Assembly: GCF_900111745.1 (NCBI RefSeq)
Contig: NZ_FOIJ01000004.1
Location: 248,001 to 312,000, forward strand
Origin: Stigmatella erecta
GTDB lineage: Bacteria; Myxococcota; Myxococcia; Myxococcales; Myxococcaceae
Length of the DNA stretch: 64,000 bases
Direction of reading: 5' to 3'
The notes under the pieces are model-generated. The model saw only the letters and a program-made list of their open reading frames with translations. It ran no database searches and was not told the origin of the DNA. Each line of letters starts with the position of its first letter. Within the stretch, counting starts at the first letter, position 1. Positions 60,242 to 64,000 of the stretch are shown here, in pieces. A program made the translations under genes and the position numbers.

Positions 60242-63121
60242 TCAGGGCACGTAGCAGGACTTGGCGACGTTGTAGAGCGGGTCGGCTCCGCCGAAAGCGG
60301 CCGAGGTGCAGGGGGTGCCACCCGTGAAGGTCTTGTACACGAAGGCGCCGTTGGCCCCGTAGGCCACGGTCTTCTGGCCGCTGAAGGCGCAGGTGCCCTT
60401 CTCCGCCGCGCACAGCGTCCCGAATCCAGCAGGCGCCCCGGCCGGGTAATAACAAGCCTTCGCGGTGCCGAAGAGGGGGTCCACCCCGAACGAGCCACTG
60501 TTGCAGACGGTGGTTCCGGTGGAAACGCCGCCCCAGAAGGAGCCGTTGGCCCCGAAAGCCAGCGGCTGTCCATTGGGCACCGTGCACGAGTTGTCCTCGA
60601 TGGCGCACCGGCTCCAGCTCCCAGGCGGAGGGGCATTGGCGGGAGCGACGTAGCAGCCCTTGGGAGCGTTCGGCAGCGGGTCCGTGCCGAAGGCTTCGTT
60701 GGTGCACGCCACGCTGCCGTTGGCGACCTGGAAGCGGAACGCCCCGTTGCGCCCGTAGGCGACCTGCCGCATGCCCGAGAAGGTGCAGGTGCCCTCCTCC
60801 TCGGCGCACGCGGTGAAGCCCACGGGCCCTCCCGCCGGGGCCAGGTAGCAGGACTTCAGCAGGTTGTAGGCCGGGTCTTTCCCTCCGAAGGAGGCGGTGG
60901 TGCACGGGGTGGGGCCGCTGGCGAGCCGGTAGGCATAGGTGCCAGCGCCGTAGGCCATCACCTGGGTGCCGCTGGGCGTGCAGGTTTCTCCCTCGGCCGC
61001 GCACAGGGTGTAGCCGGGTGGCAGCTGGTTGGGCAGCACCGAGACGGTGAAGGGCACGGGGGCCACCACGCCGCTGCCCACCACGGTGTACGTGCCGGGG
61101 GCCACGCCGGTCAGATAGATGTAGCGCCCATCGCTGGAGCCACCGCCGATGCCGGGAACGCTCCGGAAGGCGCCGCCCGTCCACGCGGCCGCGCCGTTCA
61201 CGGTGACGCTCACGTTGGAGGCGCCGTAGGTGGGAATGCCGATCGTGCCGCTGGAGCCGGCGGGGCTGGTCAGCCGCGCGGTGAAGGTGCCCGCCGCGCC
61301 GGAGTAATCCCAGGAACCGGAGACGAGGCCCTGGGGCAGGGTGAGGGTGCCCTCGACGTGGGTGAGGTCTCCCCGGTGGGGGATGAACTGGTAGCGCCCG
61401 TCCGGCCCCAGGGGCATGAGGCCCAGGACATGGAAGGTGAGGGCGAGCGTGGGGCCCGCGGCCCACCCGTGCGCGGCGCTCACGAAGGAGCCGTTGTACG
61501 CGGGGTCGAGCGAGCCGTGGTAGTCCATGCCCTCCCAGAAGGTGCTGGCCGTGCCGATGGGGCTGCTGAGCATGTGGCCCCACTCGCGCCGCATGAGGAT
61601 GAGCGCGTTGACGTCCTCGCCCGCGATCAGGTGGGCCTGGAGCTCCATCGAGCCCGGGAAGGTGCCGATCTTCCCGCCGTCATTCTTCTCCGGGGTGAGG
61701 GCGCCGATGTGGTTCCAGCGCGCGGTGAGGGCGCGCACGATGCTCGCGTCCTTCTGGGGGCTGTCGGTGAGCTTGAACCAGACGGCCATCGAGTTGCCGT
61801 CCTGCGGGTACACGGTGCTGGTGGGGTTGTCCCGGTACAGGCCCACGGCGGGGTTCCAGAGCCGGGCGTTGGCCGCCGACTTGAGCGTGGCGGCGCGGGC
61901 GCGCCAAGCGGAGGCGAGCGCGGCGTCATTCTCCACCTCCGCGAGCTGCGCGCCCCCGAGCAGCGTGGCGTAAAGAATGGCATTCGCCGCGATGTTCTCG
62001 CCCACGGGCTTCACCCGGGCCCAGTCCTCGCTGTAGGCGCTGGGAATGCTGAGCAAGCCATTGCCGCCCACCTGCGAGAGGACGAAGTTCATCGTGGCCT
62101 TGTACTTGGCCCAGATGGAATCCACCCACGCCTTGTCCCCCGAGTACGTGTAGTAGGACGCGGTGCCGATCAGGGCCCACATGTTGTACGTGGTGGAGCC
62201 CCAGAGGTTGAAGGGCGAGCCGCCCCACTGCAGCTCTCCGGAGGGCCGCTGGGCCTGGAAGAGCATCGCGATGGCGTTGCGCGTGGAAAGCGTGTCGTTG
62301 GTGGACACGTACTGGGCGGGCAGCGCGATGCCCAGGTCTCCCGCCCACACGGTCCGGTCCCGCTTCGCGCCATCGACGAGCACGGTGGCGCCCACGCCCA
62401 CGGTGGCGTTGTTCTGCCAGCCGCTGGACGGCGGCCCCCAGACGCGGCCCTGGTTCGAGCCGATGGTGTTCATCTGCACCGTGTACGCGCCCGCGTACCA
62501 AAGCTTGTCGAGCAGCGGGTCGTTGGAGGCGAAGTAATTGGCGTAGTCCTGGGGGTTCGCCTTGCCGGGCGCGGGGGTGAAGTTCAGGGAGATGCCCGTG
62601 AGGTCCACCCACCCGGAGGTCGTCAGAAACAGGGTGAGGTAGCGGAAGCCGCCGCGGAGCTTGTCGGCGGGCATCGTGTACGTGCCCGCCCCCGACACGG
62701 TGGCGTAGAGCGCGCCGTCGGGGCTTCCGCCGCCGCTGCTCTGGTCGCTGTTCCTCCCGATGTAGAGGGAGGACTCGGAGAAGGCGAGGCCGAGCTGCTG
62801 GCCCGCGCCGCTCGCGCCCGAGAAGCGCAGCGTCACCAGCCCGCCGACTTCCTTTCCAAAGTCATACACCACCAGGGCACTGGTGCCGGACAGCCGGGTG
62901 GCCGCGCCGGAGAGCACGTTCTGGGGCGAGCTGACCGAGCCTTCCGTGCTGTGCACCCGGACCGGGGCCAAGGTGCGCGAGGCGGGCGAGTAACTGGAGG
63001 GAGAGCTTCGCGCGAGCGCTCCGGCGGGAGCGGCCAAGGCGGCCAAGGCCACCAGGCTCCACAGGGCCGTGGCCCGGGCGTAGCCCCGCAGGCGGGTTCC
63101 TCTCAGAGACTGTGTTGCCAT
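60242..63121 (-). CDS. Secreted GH78-like (alpha-L-rhamnosidase-type) glycosidase with four C-terminal Cys repeats
   Basis: 959 residues. Signal peptide (LWSLVALAALAAPAGALA), an N-terminal beta domain (about 40-185: ALVVYDFGKEVGGLVTLRFS), then a six-hairpin (alpha/alpha)6 catalytic domain (about 190-570) with NTIGSNQGRVWGPPSSGWQN, the catalytic-site segment KRDRTVWAGDLGIALPAQY and SSPIGTASTFWEGMDYHGSL. A beta-sandwich follows (about 570-700). The C-terminus is four tandem repeats of about 62-66 residues, each with paired Cys and a YGANGAF-like core. Expected to remove rhamnose or similar sugars from polysaccharides outside the cell; sugar specificity is inferred from family only. Confidence 0.9.
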   Translation of the reverse strand: MATQSLRGTRLRGYARATALWSLVALAALAAPAGALARSSPSSYSPASRTLAPVRVHSTEGSVSSPQNVLSGAATRLSGTSALVVYDFGKEVGGLVTLRFSGASGAGQQLGLAFSESSLYIGRNSDQSSGGGSPDGALYATVSGAGTYTMPADKLRGGFRYLTLFLTTSGWVDLTGISLNFTPAPGKANPQDYANYFASNDPLLDKLWYAGAYTVQMNTIGSNQGRVWGPPSSGWQNNATVGVGATVLVDGAKRDRTVWAGDLGIALPAQYVSTNDTLSTRNAIAMLFQAQRPSGELQWGGSPFNLWGSTTYNMWALIGTASYYTYSGDKAWVDSIWAKYKATMNFVLSQVGGNGLLSIPSAYSEDWARVKPVGENIAANAILYATLLGGAQLAEVENDAALASAWRARAATLKSAANARLWNPAVGLYRDNPTSTVYPQDGNSMAVWFKLTDSPQKDASIVRALTARWNHIGALTPEKNDGGKIGTFPGSMELQAHLIAGEDVNALILMRREWGHMLSSPIGTASTFWEGMDYHGSLDPAYNGSFVSAAHGWAAGPTLALTFHVLGLMPLGPDGRYQFIPHRGDLTHVEGTLTLPQGLVSGSWDYSGAAGTFTARLTSPAGSSGTIGIPTYGASNVSVTVNGAAAWTGGAFRSVPGIGGGSSDGRYIYLTGVAPGTYTVVGSGVVAPVPFTVSVLPNQLPPGYTLCAAEGETCTPSGTQVMAYGAGTYAYRLASGPTPCTTASFGGKDPAYNLLKSCYLAPAGGPVGFTACAEEEGTCTFSGMRQVAYGRNGAFRFQVANGSVACTNEAFGTDPLPNAPKGCYVAPANAPPPGSWSRCAIEDNSCTVPNGQPLAFGANGSFWGGVSTGTTVCNSGSFGVDPLFGTAKACYYPAGAPAGFGTLCAAEKGTCAFSGQKTVAYGANGAFVYKTFTGGTPCTSAAFGGADPLYNVAKSCYVP
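60245..61021 (-). repeat. Four tandem Cys-containing protein repeats
   Basis: In coding order the copies are 61021-60827, 60826-60629, 60628-60431 and 60430-60245 (65, 66, 66 and 62 residues). Shared pattern: (P)xGFTxCAxExGTC, FSGxxxVAYGANGAF, a short variable loop, CTxxxFGxDPLxxxxKSCYV, so four Cys per copy, likely two disulfides. The last copy and half of the third also occur, decayed, at 57176-57418. Confidence 0.85.
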
Positions 63122-63190
63122 GGACCGTCCTCCAGGAAAGTGGTGCCCCAGCCCGAGATCTCCTGAAGTTATTCCGCTTTGTCAAGTTAA

Positions 63191-63421
63191 GTTGCTTTTT
63201 CTGTTTTTGTCTTCGTGTTTTCACAGGCGGTGGCGCAGCTTCCCTGTGTGCAGGGCGAGACGTCTGTGGTGTGCCACTGCAAGCAAGGATTGGTCAGTGC
63301 TTGCGAAGCTTTGCGCCAGACGAATCCAGGCCGGGCTGTCGAGATCGAGAAGGCCTTGCAGGCCGTGAAGTTGGACGAAGAGCTTCGACGGAAAAGGATG
63401 GCCACAATCGGCCCGAGATGA
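63191..63421 (+). pseudogene. Headless C-terminal fragment of a SitA-type toxin
   Basis: The frame is open from 63191 (stop TAA at 63188) to TGA 63421. From a possible GTG at 63215 it gives 68 residues: AVAQLPCVQGETSVVCHCKQ, GLVSACEALRQTNPGRAVEI, EKALQAVKLDEELRRKR. No signal peptide, lipobox or N-terminal delivery domain precedes it. A Cys-rich C-terminal piece (CVxGE..VVCHCK) directly upstream of a double-CXXCG immunity gene is the expected position of a SitA6-type lipoprotein toxin. I conclude it is the toxin tail without its delivery part. Identification rests on context and recalled family sequence, not on a search. Confidence 0.55.

Positions 63422-64000
<579 letters not shown>

Noticed and set aside
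60200-63166. A 988-codon plus-strand frame opposite the GH78-like gene
   Set aside because: Antisense artefact of high GC: the minus frame has a signal peptide, catalytic domain and repeats.

Overview
The window is 64 kb of very GC-rich DNA, almost fully coding, with third-position G/C, many GTG starts and 4-bp ATGA/GTGA overlaps. The family content points to a myxobacterium, most likely of the Cystobacterineae (Stigmatella/Archangium/Cystobacter/Myxococcus relatives). The markers are two Ser/Thr protein kinases, a C-terminal MYXO-CTERM-like sorting signal, a double-CXXCG (SitI6-type) immunity protein, Cys-rich lipoproteins and a DUF7151-like domain. No tRNA, rRNA, CRISPR array or intact insertion sequence was recognised.

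Region 1 (1-15.9 kb): a tightly overlapping operon of a MoxR AAA+ ATPase, a membrane protein, an ABC ATPase and permease, a DUF58 protein and a BatA-like vWA protein. A convergent membrane-anchored Ser/Thr kinase and a divergent large double-vWA protein follow, then a YdeI-family protein, a GT-C glycosyltransferase-like membrane protein and a coiled-coil envelope protein. Region 2 (15.9-25.2 kb): a divergent pair of secreted wall-directed lipoproteins (expansin; lysozyme-fold protein), then TamB and TamA/BamA-type envelope assembly proteins. Region 3 (25.2-31.8 kb): MalQ; a TetR regulator and FAD monooxygenase sharing a twin palindromic operator; 3-methyladenine DNA glycosylase; an ECF sigma factor, zinc-finger anti-sigma and RlmN/Cfr-family enzyme in one operon.

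Region 4 (31.8-38.2 kb): a minus-strand five-gene signalling operon of porin, YfiR-like protein, complete histidine kinase, single-domain receiver, and a receiver-GAF-kinase protein whose ATP-binding domain looks dead. A DedA protein lies divergently. Region 5 (38.2-53.5 kb): a Cys-rich lipoprotein; a striking fusion of a chemoreceptor signalling domain to a family-5 solute-binding domain; a transglutaminase-like protein; AstA; a MYXO-CTERM-tagged polysaccharide lyase; a B12-binding radical SAM enzyme; the glyoxylate-shunt pair aceB-aceA; and a PspC protein.

Region 6 (53.5-64 kb) is accessory and partly decayed. It holds an overlapping Uma2/Ser-Thr kinase pair, a conspicuously AT-rich collagen-like gene, a CotH-kinase lipoprotein and a GH78-like glycosidase with four C-terminal Cys repeats. 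Between and after these lie a truncated copy of those repeats, an ABC-ATPase scrap, a frameshifted RCC1-repeat scrap, and a headless toxin tail followed by a SitI6-type immunity gene that runs off the window. The two observations I consider most worth pursuing are the chemoreceptor/solute-binding fusion, with a predicted cytoplasmic ligand domain, and the headless Sit toxin-immunity module.
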